DNA of 64,000 bases, from positions 1 through 64,000 of the forward strand of contig NZ_JACHCQ010000019.1 of NCBI RefSeq assembly GCF_014205835.1, written 5' to 3'. This DNA comes from Pedobacter sp. AK013 (GTDB lineage Bacteria; Bacteroidota; Bacteroidia; Sphingobacteriales; Sphingobacteriaceae). Shown in pieces: positions 44,278 through 54,076 of the stretch (position 1 is the stretch's first letter; each line of letters starts with the position of its first letter). The position numbers and the translations under genes are program-made. The notes beneath the pieces are model-generated. The model was not told where the DNA came from. It worked only from the letters and a program-made list of their open reading frames with translations, and searched no databases.

Positions 44278-45856
44278 GAGATTTCGTTAATTTTTGATTT
44301 ACCGTTCTGAAAATGCCCAGAGGATTTCCATCTTTCAATTCATCTGGCAACAATTCCTGCTCCCAATCCTGATAAGCCAGCGGTCTTACAAAACGATTGA
44401 TTGCAGTAGAACCAACAGAAGTAAAACGGCTATCGTTAGTAGCAGGAAATGGCCCGCCATGTTGCATAGCAGCACAAACCTCTACGCCCGTAGGCACACC
44501 GTTCAAAATAATCCTTCCGGTTTTATCAGTCAACTTATTTACCAAAGTCTGGTAGTGCTGAAGTTCCTGTTTTTCGGCCATTAAGGTTACGGTAAGTTGT
44601 CCTTCCAGTACATCAATTGCTTTTTCAAGTTCAGCGATATCGTTAGCTACCACTAACAATGAATATGGCCCAAAAATTTCTTCGCGGAGTTTTGGGTTCC
44701 TGATAAAGTCAGCTACACTTACCTGAGCAATTTTGGCTTTAGATTGATTTTTTAATTCATTATTATTCAAATCAGATATAGCTATTATCTCAACTCCTTC
44801 TTCATTTATAATTTCCGTAGAAAGTTTACCATAATTACCTGCAATACCTTCGGTTAGCATGGTTGCTGAAGGAACGGCTGCAATTGCTTCATTTAAAACG
44901 GCTTTAAAATTTTCTAGTGCTGGTGAGTGAACCGCCAACAATAAACCCGGGTTGGTACAAAACTGACCGGCGCCCAAAGTAATTGATGCAGCATATTTTT
45001 TAGCCAGTTCTTCTGACTGATTTTCTATCGCCTTTGGAAGAAAGATTACCGGATTAATACTTCCCATTTCGGCAAACACCGGGATAGGTTGCTCACGCTG
45101 TTGTGCAAGATTAATTAAGGCCATCCCGCCTTTAAACGAACCTGTAAACGTTACTGCTTTGGTTAATGGATGCTGAACCAAGCCAGCACCGATTGTATAA
45201 CCATCATCATACAACAAAGAGAAAACACCTTTAGGCATTCCCGTTTTCTCGGCAGCTTTGATAATGGCACCACCTACCAAAGCACTGGTTCCGTAATGCG
45301 CGGGATGTGCTTTAACTACCACCGGGCAACCAGAAGCTAGTGCCGAAGCTGTATCGCCACCTGCAACAGAAAAAGCAAGTGGAAAGTTACTTGCACCGAA
45401 AACGACTACCGGCCCGATTGGGATCAGCATCCGTCTAATATCAGGCCGTGGTAAAGGCTGTCTTTCAGGTAGTGCAGTATCGATAATTGCATCAACCCAG
45501 GAGCCTTCGGCAACCAGATTGGCAAATAACCTTAACTGCCCTGTTGTTCTGCCGAGTTCGCCCTGTAAGCGACCTAAAGGTAAACCGCTTTCTGCTGTGG
45601 CCCTGTTTACCAGCTCTTCGCCAATATTGGTGATTTCATCGGCAATGGCATTTAAAAAAGCAGCTTTAAGATCTTTGTTTAGGCTTCTATAGCTTTGGAA
45701 AGCCGATGTTGCCGATGTTAAGGCATCATTAACAAGATTATCGTTCGCTTTAAAAAATTCGCCATCAAGCGTTAATCCCGTTGCGGGATTAACAGCTTTA
45801 AGGCTTCTTTCATTAACTTCTATATAGGTGCTGGCTACAATATTTTTTCCGTTCAT
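44270..45856 (-). CDS. 2,5-dioxovalerate (ketoglutarate semialdehyde) dehydrogenase
   Basis: A 528-residue aldehyde dehydrogenase with catalytic Cys300 in GQFCTNPG and Glu263 in AEMGSINP. The sequence type, with EVCAAMQHGGPFPAT near the C-terminus, matches the 2,5-dioxopentanoate dehydrogenase group. It oxidises 2-oxoglutarate semialdehyde to 2-oxoglutarate, the last step of hydroxyproline degradation, linking it to the TCA cycle. It is 14 nt downstream of the deaminase gene and overlaps the epimerase gene. Confidence 0.85.
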   Translation of the reverse strand: MNGKNIVASTYIEVNERSLKAVNPATGLTLDGEFFKANDNLVNDALTSATSAFQSYRSLNKDLKAAFLNAIADEITNIGEELVNRATAESGLPLGRLQGELGRTTGQLRLFANLVAEGSWVDAIIDTALPERQPLPRPDIRRMLIPIGPVVVFGASNFPLAFSVAGGDTASALASGCPVVVKAHPAHYGTSALVGGAIIKAAEKTGMPKGVFSLLYDDGYTIGAGLVQHPLTKAVTFTGSFKGGMALINLAQQREQPIPVFAEMGSINPVIFLPKAIENQSEELAKKYAASITLGAGQFCTNPGLLLAVHSPALENFKAVLNEAIAAVPSATMLTEGIAGNYGKLSTEIINEEGVEIIAISDLNNNELKNQSKAKIAQVSVADFIRNPKLREEIFGPYSLLVVANDIAELEKAIDVLEGQLTVTLMAEKQELQHYQTLVNKLTDKTGRIILNGVPTGVEVCAAMQHGGPFPATNDSRFTSVGSTAINRFVRPLAYQDWEQELLPDELKDGNPLGIFRTVNQKLTKSHE

Positions 45857-45870
45857 ATTTGATTTTTAAA

Positions 45871-46788
45871 CTATTTCCCCCAGCTACCTGCAGGTAATTC
45901 CGGACGAACAGCTAATGCATCGTTAATAATTTTCAATACTTTTTCTCTTTCTGCGCCACTTATTGGTAAACGCGGTGCACGAACAGCTTCGGTTCCTAAT
46001 CCGGTTGCTACCTCTGCCAATTTAATATATTGTACCAATTTTGCATGAATATCCAACTCAAGTACTGGTAAAAACCAACGGTAAATGGTTAGCGCCTCAG
46101 CAATGCGGTTTTCTTTAATCAGCCTGAAAATAGCCACTGTTTCTCTCGGGAAAGCATCAACCAAACCTGCAACCCATCCATGCGCACCCATCACAATACT
46201 TTCCATCGCTAATGGATCTACTCCAGTAAAGATTTTGAAACGATCGCCAAAACGGTTAATCAATCGGGTCACATTTGATACATCCCTGGTTGATTCTTTA
46301 ATGGCCTGGATATTATCGTATTTGGTTAACACCTCAAACATATCCAAGGTTACTTCGATTTTATAATCAACAGGATTGTTATAAATCATAATTGGCAGGT
46401 TGGTACTTTCTGCAATGGCACCAAAAAAAGCCAAAGTTTCGTCTGGAGCAGCGTTATAACGCATTGGTGGCAACAACATTAAACCTTGTGCACCAAGCGA
46501 TTCGGCTTTTTTAGCTACTTCGATTGCTTTTTTTGTAGTCGACTCTGCAATGTTCAATAAAACCGGTACGCGGCCATTTACCACGGTTAAAGTGTGCGAT
46601 AACAGACCAAACTTTTCTTCATCGCTTAGTACACTGGCTTCGCCAAGTGACCCACCTAAAATTATCCCTTCAGCACCTGCTTCTAATTGCGCTTCGATAT
46701 TTAAATCGAAAGCCGGAAAATCTAACTCATCATTTGCCGTAAATTTTGTAGTTACAGCAGGGAAAACCCCAGTCCATTTAATACTCAT
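45871..46788 (-). CDS. DapA-family 1-pyrroline-4-hydroxy-2-carboxylate deaminase
   Basis: A 305-residue TIM-barrel protein of the dihydrodipicolinate synthase family. The Schiff-base Lys164 is in IQAIKESTRD and the Tyr136 relay in IMIYNNPV. It lacks neighbours for lysine biosynthesis and instead begins the hydroxyproline operon, so it is expected to deaminate 1-pyrroline-4-hydroxy-2-carboxylate to 2-oxoglutarate semialdehyde and ammonia. The role is inferred from operon context. Confidence 0.85.
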   Translation of the reverse strand: MSIKWTGVFPAVTTKFTANDELDFPAFDLNIEAQLEAGAEGIILGGSLGEASVLSDEEKFGLLSHTLTVVNGRVPVLLNIAESTTKKAIEVAKKAESLGAQGLMLLPPMRYNAAPDETLAFFGAIAESTNLPIMIYNNPVDYKIEVTLDMFEVLTKYDNIQAIKESTRDVSNVTRLINRFGDRFKIFTGVDPLAMESIVMGAHGWVAGLVDAFPRETVAIFRLIKENRIAEALTIYRWFLPVLELDIHAKLVQYIKLAEVATGLGTEAVRAPRLPISGAEREKVLKIINDALAVRPELPAGSWGK

Positions 46789-47124
46789 TGTAATGTTATG
46801 TTTTAATAAATATGTTCAAAAAATTAATCCTGGCCTTTAATCCAAAACCGGGTGTAATTGGCAAGCATCATTTAATCTAATTATCGGCGATAACGTCATA
46901 TAAACGATATTCAAAGTTAGATGATTGCTAAGCAGTAATATTATTGGATTTTAACCGATATTGGCCATAAATACGCCATTTGAATCAGACATAATTGATT
47001 AAGAAAAGCCAGGGAGCATTGTAAAGGAAATGAGATATAACAAAAAAAGGTATCCTTCCGAAAAAGAACACCTTAATAGAATCTACAGGATAAATAACCT
47101 CCTCTTGCGCTGTCTATTTCACTA
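46789..47124. promoter_or_regulatory. Promoter region of the hydroxyproline operon
   Basis: 336 bp without a gene. TTATTGGATTTTAA and ATATTGGCC at 46941-46966 match parts of the AraC upstream region at 41909-41935 and may be an operator. The rest is AT-rich, with a terminator at 47047-47074. Confidence 0.4.
47047..47074 (-). terminator. Terminator of the M1 peptidase gene
   Basis: AAGGT and ACCTT pair around an internal loop with TTC/GAA pairs, followed by seven T on the minus strand, 50 bp past the M1 stop. Confidence 0.5.
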
Positions 47125-48795
47125 TTATTTTGTATTTTTCACCTGTAGGTAGTACATAAATTCGATACCCGATTTTGTAAAAAGAGCATTCTGCCCTTTG
47201 CCCAACACAATCTGCTGCCAGTTTTGGGAAGGAATAACCTTAAGCGTTTTAATACCTACTTTTTTTAGGGTTAAAGGCAGATTGAAACCTTTAACACAAT
47301 TGCTGTAACGATAAAAGGCCTTGCCATCTTTCAGGTAGTATTCAAATGTTGGAACCTGCACCGTACGCAAATATTGATCAAAAACCTTTGAAAAATTGTA
47401 TCCTGCTTTTTTAGAAATATAGTTTTCGATCTGACCCGTGCTTACCGTTTTATGGTAAAAGGTTTGGTTAAGCCCGCGCAATATCGCTCTAAAAAGTTCG
47501 TCGTTATTTAAACTATGCCTGATAGCATGGAGCATGTTTCCGCCTTTTGGATACATATCGCCACTGCCCTGCGCATTTACACCATAAGGCGGAATAATAG
47601 GGCTATCATTTTTGATGCCTTTTCTAATTCCAAAATTGTATTCATTACCGGCTTTATTGCCAAAAATATAATCTACAAAAAGTGTTTCGCTATAATTGGT
47701 AAATCCTTCGTGCACCCACATATCGGCCAGATCGTTAGTGGTAATATTATTGCCAAACCATTCGTGCCCGCTTTCGTGAATAATAATAAAATCCCACTTT
47801 AAGCCCCAACCATCGCCAGACATGTCTCTACCTCTATAGCCAAACTTATAACCATTGCCATAAGACACTGCCGATTGATGCTCCATGCCAGTGTGCGAAG
47901 CATCTATCAATTGGTATCCATCTTCATAAAAAGGATACGGGCCAAACCAATACTCCATACTTTTCATCATTTTATGCACCTGATCGGGCATATAGGTTTT
48001 AGCTTTAGCATAATTGTAATCAAGCACCCAATAATTAACGTCTAATGCACCTTTTTCGCCCGCATATTTCTCCTTAAAATTAACGTACTTGCCAATGTAA
48101 GGGATAATACAATAATTACTGATGGGATTTTTAACATTGTACTGGTAGGTTGTTGTGCCATCATGATTATCCTTTTTAAATACCAGGCGCCCATTACCCA
48201 CCGCTACCAATGTATCAGGAACTGTCATCGTTAAGGAAGCCCCCAAATCAGGTTCGTCGCTTTGATGATCTTTATTTGGATACCAGACTGAAGCGCCCAA
48301 GCCCTGGCAGGCCACCGTCATCCACGGACGTGAAAGCGAATCGGTAGTAAAGATAAAACCGCCATCCCAAGGTGCCCTCTTGGCCTGATGTACCTTTCCG
48401 TGGTAAAAAATATGGACGTTATTCAGTGCAGATAATTTTTGCGCCGGGACATGCACATACCAAACACTGCCAACATGTTCAAATTTTAATTTGTTACCTC
48501 CGTTATATAAAACGCTATCAATAATTAACGGCTCCTGCAAATCGATCTGCATCCGGGTATTACCATTATTATGCTGCATTACTTTGTATACGATTTTATT
48601 TGAGCCTGTAATACTCTTATCATTATAATCGGGCTTAACCGAAAGTTCGTAACGTTGTACATCCCACCAGGTCCTTTCGGCATTTAAGCTTCCCCTTAAG
48701 GTATCGGCCAAAGTGTAAACCTTTTTTGGTGACTGTGCAAAAAGCAGGGTACTAAACGTTAAGAAAAGCAGGGTTAAGGAGGTTATTTTTTTCAT
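47125..48795 (-). CDS. M1-family zinc aminopeptidase, secreted
   Basis: A 556-residue protein with a signal peptide (LLFLTFSTLLFAQ). The zinc motif is H340ESGH344, with the third ligand Glu in WVHEGFTNY downstream. The GAMEN-like substrate motif reads GMEHQS. It is shorter than full M1 enzymes (about 850 residues) because it lacks the ERAP1-type C-terminal domain; such short forms are common in Bacteroidota. It releases N-terminal amino acids from peptides in the periplasm. Confidence 0.9.
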   Translation of the reverse strand: MKKITSLTLLFLTFSTLLFAQSPKKVYTLADTLRGSLNAERTWWDVQRYELSVKPDYNDKSITGSNKIVYKVMQHNNGNTRMQIDLQEPLIIDSVLYNGGNKLKFEHVGSVWYVHVPAQKLSALNNVHIFYHGKVHQAKRAPWDGGFIFTTDSLSRPWMTVACQGLGASVWYPNKDHQSDEPDLGASLTMTVPDTLVAVGNGRLVFKKDNHDGTTTYQYNVKNPISNYCIIPYIGKYVNFKEKYAGEKGALDVNYWVLDYNYAKAKTYMPDQVHKMMKSMEYWFGPYPFYEDGYQLIDASHTGMEHQSAVSYGNGYKFGYRGRDMSGDGWGLKWDFIIIHESGHEWFGNNITTNDLADMWVHEGFTNYSETLFVDYIFGNKAGNEYNFGIRKGIKNDSPIIPPYGVNAQGSGDMYPKGGNMLHAIRHSLNNDELFRAILRGLNQTFYHKTVSTGQIENYISKKAGYNFSKVFDQYLRTVQVPTFEYYLKDGKAFYRYSNCVKGFNLPLTLKKVGIKTLKVIPSQNWQQIVLGKGQNALFTKSGIEFMYYLQVKNTK

Positions 48796-48831
48796 ATCTT
48801 TTTGCTGGTTATCATGTTACAATAGCGTATT

Positions 48832-49093
48832 ATTCATTTGAAAAGCAGTTCCAGTTTTTCATCGGTTATCGCAGTCCTGCTATCCCTCCTGCTCCGATGA
48901 AGAATCGGGAGCATCCGTTCTATCAGGTTTATTTAACCGGGGTTCTGTGCTTCTGCCGAGGTATCTAGCCCTGACAGCAGCGGGCATTCTGATCCTTTAC
49001 CGATAAATCGGCACTGAATTAGCATCGGAATAAAGCGGATGGCAGGACTATCCTTTAAAAAAATCGAAAAACCCTGCGCTCCAAAACAAAAAA
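48832..49093. repeat. Structured intergenic repeat, copy 1
   Basis: This 262-bp sequence recurs at 49161-49450. Its core from 48873 to 49049 is framed by AGTCCTGC and GCAGGACT. Inside are a GCTCCGAT/ATCGGGAGC hairpin with a bulged G, and ATTCTGAT/ATCGGAAT (a G-T wobble compared with copy 2). It is non-coding and starts 37 bp upstream of the M1 gene's start on the outer side. Confidence 0.7.
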
Positions 49094-49160
49094 CATTTGT
49101 TATTTTAAAAGATCTATGTTCACTTTAATGGCTCTTTACTATTTGGTTATTTAGCAAAAT

Positions 49161-49450
49161 ATTCATTTGAAAAGCAGTTTCAGCTTTTCATCGGTTATGG
49201 TAGTCCTGCTATCCCTCCTGCTCCGATGAAAAATCGGGAGCATCCGTTCTATCAGGTTTATTTAACATCAGTTTGTGCTAAACACCCAGCTTCCTGTTCC
49301 GCGCTTGAGGCCAGAGTTTTTAGCCACGACAGCAGCGATCATTCCGATCCTTTACCGATAAATCGGCACTGAATTAGCATCGGAATAAAGCGAGTGGCAG
49401 GACTATCCTTTAAAAAAAGCGAAAAACCCTGCGCTCCAAAACCAAAAACA
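49161..49450. repeat. Structured intergenic repeat, copy 2
   Basis: Second copy, 290 bp, with a longer middle. The frame AGTCCTGC/GCAGGACT is at 49202-49404, and the inner stem ATTCCGAT/ATCGGAAT is perfect here. It abuts the 3' end of the aminopeptidase P gene, after which it could act as a 3' UTR structure. Confidence 0.7.
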
Positions 49451-49472
49451 GTAAAACCTTTCTGATAAATTA

Positions 49473-50870
49473 CTAATAAGCATCGCTTCTAATCGATTCA
49501 ATTTCATCCGTAGTTAAGGCTAAATGCTTTCCTAACATCCGGTTTCCATTTTCGGTAACCAAGAAATCGTCTTCCACCCTAATACCGCTAAAGTTTCTGA
49601 ACTGCTCCAATTTATCGTAGTTAATATATTCGGCAAACTGGTTCGCCGCTTTCCAACGGTCTATTAGTTCAGGGATAATATAAACACCCGGCTCAACGGT
49701 TAATACATAACCTGCCTCTAGTGCTTTGCCCAACCTTAACGATTTTAACCCGAACTGGGTGGTGTTTTTAGTCAATTCATCAGTATAACCTACGTACTGC
49801 TCACCTAGATCTTCCATATCGTGTACATCCAGCCCCATCATGTGCCCTGTTCCACATTGAAAGAACATGGCATGTGCACCGGCCTGCACGGCATCGTCTA
49901 TATTACCTTTCATCAGGCCAATATCTTTTAAACCCTGTGCCAACATTTTACACGAAGCCAAATGCACATCTAAATACCTTACACCCGGTGCCAACAGGTT
50001 TTTAGCATGGGTATAAGCGTTTAATACAATATCATAAACATCTTTTTGCTCGGCACTAAATTTCTTGCCTACAGGAAAAGTACGCGTAAGATCGCCAGCA
50101 TAGCCTAAAGTGGTTTCTACACCAGAGTCGTTTAAAACCAGCTGCCCGTTCTGAAGCTGATTACCATGGTAATGGTTATGCAAAATTTCGCCACGAACGG
50201 TCAAAATAACCGGATAGGCCAGGTTACCGCCAGAAGCCAATGCAGCGCCCTGAATTTTAGCCGCAAGTTCGCGTTCGTACATTCCAGGTTTTGCCTGTTG
50301 CATTACCATTAAATGAATATCGGCCGATATTGCTGCTGCACGATCCAACTCTTCAATTTCTTCGACAGCTTTAATTGATCGTTGTGCCACAACGGCTTTA
50401 ATAAAGCTTAGCGATGCTTTTTCTTTAAGCAGATGGATAGGCAAATTAAGCCAATTGGCCAATTTAATTTTATTCTCTGAGCGGTAAGGGGGTAAGAAAT
50501 GAACCTGGCGCTTTTTGTCCTGGTATTGCTTAAGATAAGTATCCAGCTGCGCTAAGGGCAGCACTCTGGTCAAGCCAGCATCCAAACTTTTTTCTTCTAG
50601 GGTTTTCTGCCTGCCCATCCATACGATGTCATCAATCCCCATTTCGTCACCGAAAAGAATTACCTGATCTTCATCCAGGTCTACAATAGCGCCCAATGAT
50701 GGCTCACTAATCCCGAAATAATATAAAAAGGTACTATCCTGCCTAAAATGGTAGGCATTGTCCTTATAATTCATCGGGCTCTCTTCATTACCCAAAAAGA
50801 GTAATATTCCAGAATTTATCTTTGATTTTAATGCTGCTCTTCTTTGGAGGTATACTTTCTTTTCAAACAT
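49473..50870 (-). CDS. Aminopeptidase P family (M24) Xaa-Pro peptidase
   Basis: The start at 50870 (MFEKKVYLQRRAALK) is preferred to 50897. The 465-residue protein has an AMP_N domain (about 5-135) and a pita-bread M24 domain. Metal ligands are seen: Asp in LNDSGVETTLGYAGD and its second Asp, His in HMMGLDVHD, Glu in LTVEPGVYI and Glu in RVEDDFLV. It removes residues preceding proline in peptides, probably in the cytoplasm since no signal is present. It fits the proline-peptide theme. A longer paralogue is at 57443. Confidence 0.9.
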   Translation of the reverse strand: MFEKKVYLQRRAALKSKINSGILLFLGNEESPMNYKDNAYHFRQDSTFLYYFGISEPSLGAIVDLDEDQVILFGDEMGIDDIVWMGRQKTLEEKSLDAGLTRVLPLAQLDTYLKQYQDKKRQVHFLPPYRSENKIKLANWLNLPIHLLKEKASLSFIKAVVAQRSIKAVEEIEELDRAAAISADIHLMVMQQAKPGMYERELAAKIQGAALASGGNLAYPVILTVRGEILHNHYHGNQLQNGQLVLNDSGVETTLGYAGDLTRTFPVGKKFSAEQKDVYDIVLNAYTHAKNLLAPGVRYLDVHLASCKMLAQGLKDIGLMKGNIDDAVQAGAHAMFFQCGTGHMMGLDVHDMEDLGEQYVGYTDELTKNTTQFGLKSLRLGKALEAGYVLTVEPGVYIIPELIDRWKAANQFAEYINYDKLEQFRNFSGIRVEDDFLVTENGNRMLGKHLALTTDEIESIRSDAY

Positions 50871-51117
50871 ATTTTTTTTGTTAGGCAAATATCCCAAAAG
50901 CTTATTTCATTCAATAACAATTAAGCGCAATGGCTAAAATATGAGGAGTATCTGCAAATTATAAGCTATGGATATGGCATAAAAATCACAATAAATTTCA
51001 TCTTAACGAAAAAGAAAGGTAAAATCTGCACAATAACGGCAAATTATGGGGCCTTTATCTTCTTGGCAATTGCATAATTTTAAACGGTTAAAACATCAAA
51101 AAAACAACCTAACAATT

Positions 51118-53484
51118 ATGAATTATTACCTTGGTAAAAGCTTGCTCAGCTGTGCGCTCTTTTTTGCGCTTAGTGCTAATGCCCAAAACTACGTTCCTCA
51201 TTTTAACGATAGCCGCATAAAGGTTAAAAATACCACCCCCATTAAAGCCTATGCTTTCGATCTCTCGCAGGTAAGCCTCCTGGAAAGTACCTTCAAGAAA
51301 GCTATGAAAGCCGATGAAGCTTATCTATCTGTTATCGATGCTGACCGTTTACTTTCAGGCTTTAGAAAGAACGCAGGCTTAACACCAAAGGCTAAAATTT
51401 ATGGCGGATGGGAAGGAGATGGTTTGGCCGGGCATTCGCTGGGGCATTACCTTTCGGCAATATCTATGCAATATGCATCGGGCAGAAACCCTGCTTTTCT
51501 AAAAAAAGCAAATTATATTGTAGATGAACTGGCTGAGTGCCAGAAAGCCAGAAAAAGCGGCTATTTAGGTGCTTTCACCAATGAAGATAAAATTTGGGGC
51601 GAACTGGCAAAAGGCCATGTTAAAACCGGCGGATTCGACCTGAACGGCGGCTGGGCACCATGGTACACTGTACATAAAATTATGGCAGGTTTGCTAGATG
51701 CCTATCTATACACCAACAATAAAAAAGCATTGGGTGCCTGCGTGGCATTGGCCGATTGGACGGGCACCACCATTGGCGGTTTAAATGAAGAACTTTTACA
51801 AAAAATGCTGTTTTGCGAATACGGCGGCATGGCCGAGACACTGGTTAACCTATATTCTATTACCGGAGAAAAGAAATACCTCGATTTATCTTACAAATTC
51901 TACGATAAACGTATACTTGATCCATTGGCGCAACAAACAGATATTCTTCCGGGAAAACATTCTAATACACAGATCCCTAAAATTATTGCCAGTGCCAGGC
52001 GCCACGAAATTACAGGCGACCAAAGGGATAAAACCATTGCCGATTTCTTTTGGAAAACCATTGTTTATCACCACTCTTATGTAACTGGTGGAAACAGTAA
52101 CTACGAATACCTGAGCGAGCCGGATAAACTGAATGATAAACTGACTGAAAACACCACCGAAACCTGTAATACCTACAATATGCTCAAACTTACCGGGCAC
52201 CTGTTTGCAGAAAACCCATCGGCCGAACTGTTTGATTATTATGAAAAGGCACTATACAATCATATACTGGCTTCGCAGAACCACGACGATGGTATGACCT
52301 GTTATTTTGTACCGCTACGCATGGGCGGAAAAAAAGAATACAGCGATAAATTTAACACCTTTACCTGCTGTGTAGGAACCGGTATGGAAAATCACGTTAA
52401 ATATAATGAAAGCATTTATTCGAGAGGAAGTGATGGGAGTTTATACGTGAATCTTTTTATTCCTTCGGTTTTAGATTGGAAAGAAAAAGGAATAAAAATT
52501 ACCCAACAAACGGCTCTACCAGAAGGAGACCAAACGAGTTTAACTGTTAACTTAGCCAAACCTTCAAAATTCTCTATCCGGGTAAGAAAACCAAAATGGT
52601 CTGTCGAAACCACCATTGCGGTGAATGGGCAGTTGCAAAAAATCGTGCCAGATGAAACCGGTTATTATGTGATTACCCGCAGCTGGAAAAATAATGACAA
52701 AATAACTTATGTAACTCCAGAGAAACTGTACACGGAAGCCATGCCAGATAATGCAGACCGTAGGGCTGTTTTTTATGGTCCGGTGCTATTGGCTGGTATT
52801 TTGGGCACAACAGAACCCGACCCTGTTAAAGGCGTTCCGGTATTTGTAAGTGCCAACAACGACCCGAAAGATTGGTTAAGTGTAGTGAATAAACAAGACC
52901 TTCAGTTCAAAACCAATAATATTGCTCAACCTCAAGATGTTACATTGGTTCCGTTTTACCAAACCAAAAACCAATACTACAGTGTTTACTGGGATGTATT
53001 TACACCAGAAAAATGGACAGTACAACAAAAAATATACGATGAGCAAAAGCGCAAAAGAAAAGAATTGGAAGATAAAACGACTGATGTATTCAGGTTTGGC
53101 GAAATGCAGCCAGAGCGTGATCATAACTTTACCGCAGCCAAAGAATATATGGGCGAAGACCATGGCAGTAAGTGGCGTGTTGCGGGTGAAAATGGTTTCT
53201 TACAATTTGAGGTGAAAGTAGATCCTGCTTTGCAGAATACAATCATTGCTTCTTACTGGGGCATGGATAACCGTGGCCGGAATTTCGATGTGCTGGTTGA
53301 TGGTGTAAACATTGCCACCGAAGATCTGAACAAATATAAAGAAAGTCGCTTTTACGATATTTCCTATAAAATCCCTGTTGAATTAACCAAAGGCAAAAAT
53401 AAGGTAACCGTAAAATTATTCCCTAAAGCAAAAAACAGCGCTGGCCCTATTTATGGGGTAAGGATAATTAAAGAAAGTTTGTAA
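51118..53484 (+). CDS. GH127/GH146-type beta-L-arabinofuranosidase
   Basis: The start at 51118 (MNYYLGKSLLSCALF) gives a signal peptide ending SANAQ and 788 residues; the ATG at 51046 adds 24 without function. The DUF1680 barrel carries the zinc-cysteine set: Glu348 and Cys350 in TETCNTYN and Cys417-Cys418 in FTCCVGTG, matching the E-x-C and CC pattern of HypBA1. The C-terminal beta domains (after about 640) are as in Bacteroidota GH127/GH146. It removes beta-L-arabinofuranose from hydroxyproline-linked or pectic side chains. It is transcribed alone, divergent from aminopeptidase P, and ends at a 16-bp inverted repeat. Confidence 0.85.
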   Translation: MNYYLGKSLLSCALFFALSANAQNYVPHFNDSRIKVKNTTPIKAYAFDLSQVSLLESTFKKAMKADEAYLSVIDADRLLSGFRKNAGLTPKAKIYGGWEGDGLAGHSLGHYLSAISMQYASGRNPAFLKKANYIVDELAECQKARKSGYLGAFTNEDKIWGELAKGHVKTGGFDLNGGWAPWYTVHKIMAGLLDAYLYTNNKKALGACVALADWTGTTIGGLNEELLQKMLFCEYGGMAETLVNLYSITGEKKYLDLSYKFYDKRILDPLAQQTDILPGKHSNTQIPKIIASARRHEITGDQRDKTIADFFWKTIVYHHSYVTGGNSNYEYLSEPDKLNDKLTENTTETCNTYNMLKLTGHLFAENPSAELFDYYEKALYNHILASQNHDDGMTCYFVPLRMGGKKEYSDKFNTFTCCVGTGMENHVKYNESIYSRGSDGSLYVNLFIPSVLDWKEKGIKITQQTALPEGDQTSLTVNLAKPSKFSIRVRKPKWSVETTIAVNGQLQKIVPDETGYYVITRSWKNNDKITYVTPEKLYTEAMPDNADRRAVFYGPVLLAGILGTTEPDPVKGVPVFVSANNDPKDWLSVVNKQDLQFKTNNIAQPQDVTLVPFYQTKNQYYSVYWDVFTPEKWTVQQKIYDEQKRKRKELEDKTTDVFRFGEMQPERDHNFTAAKEYMGEDHGSKWRVAGENGFLQFEVKVDPALQNTIIASYWGMDNRGRNFDVLVDGVNIATEDLNKYKESRFYDISYKIPVELTKGKNKVTVKLFPKAKNSAGPIYGVRIIKESL

Positions 53485-53518
53485 ATAGTACTAGTAATTT
53501 TTAGCCACGAAAACACGG

Positions 53519-53561
53519 CGATTTCAATAGTCCGCGTTTATAACACGGACTATTGAAATCG
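53519..53561. terminator. Perfect 16-bp inverted repeat after GH127
   Basis: CGATTTCAATAGTCCG and CGGACTATTGAAATCG are perfect inverted copies with an 11-nt loop, 34 bp past the GH127 stop. It probably ends that transcript, though no clear T run follows. It could also be a mobile-repeat relic. Confidence 0.55.
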
Positions 53562-54029
53562 ACATTTATAATGTGGCAATAACAGTTACCCGTTAGGGGA
53601 ATAAAATCGCCATTCCCGTTCTTCCTAGTTGCAAAAGAACTCGGTTGGAAAAACTTTTTAGAAAGATGACAATCTGCAAAATATCGTTGTTGCGAGAAAG
53701 CCTTTTTAGCCCATGAAGCAGCGACGATATTTTCAAAGAAATCTGTAATTATGAGCGCAGCGAAGAACCTACCTTAAATTAAATGGACAATATTACTTTA
53801 ATAAAGCATAATAATTTATTAATCAAAAAATTAAAGTATTTGATTTAAAGTGAAAATACAGCTATGATTAAACTCATTTTGACCATATATTTTTTTTATT
53901 GATATAGTCAAAAACAACAATAAAAATCTTAAACAACTTAATTACTAATAATTATAATAATACAATTTAATAATATATCTAAATAAAGTTCATATACTAC
54001 TGAATATCAAAATAATTTACCACAAAAAA
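53562..54029. other. Intergenic AT-rich stretch
   Basis: No gene is seen. Between 53780 and 54020 it is extremely AT-rich. No repeat other than the neighbouring hairpins is evident. Confidence 0.5.
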
Positions 54030-54055
54030 GCCCCGTAATTTTTATTTCACGGGGC
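54022..54055 (-). terminator. Terminator of the DUF5695 gene
   Basis: GCCCCGT and ACGGGGC pair around a 12-nt loop, followed by TTTTTTG on the minus strand, 22 bp past the stop. Confidence 0.85.
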
Positions 54056-54076
54056 CCAGACAGGGATGATTTGATA

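Noticed and set aside
45871..46788. Lysine-biosynthesis dapA
   Set aside because: Family match only; the operon with hydroxyproline genes fits a deaminase instead.
53519..53561. Transposon terminal repeat
   Set aside because: No transposase nearby and no second copy or target duplication; a transcript end is more likely.
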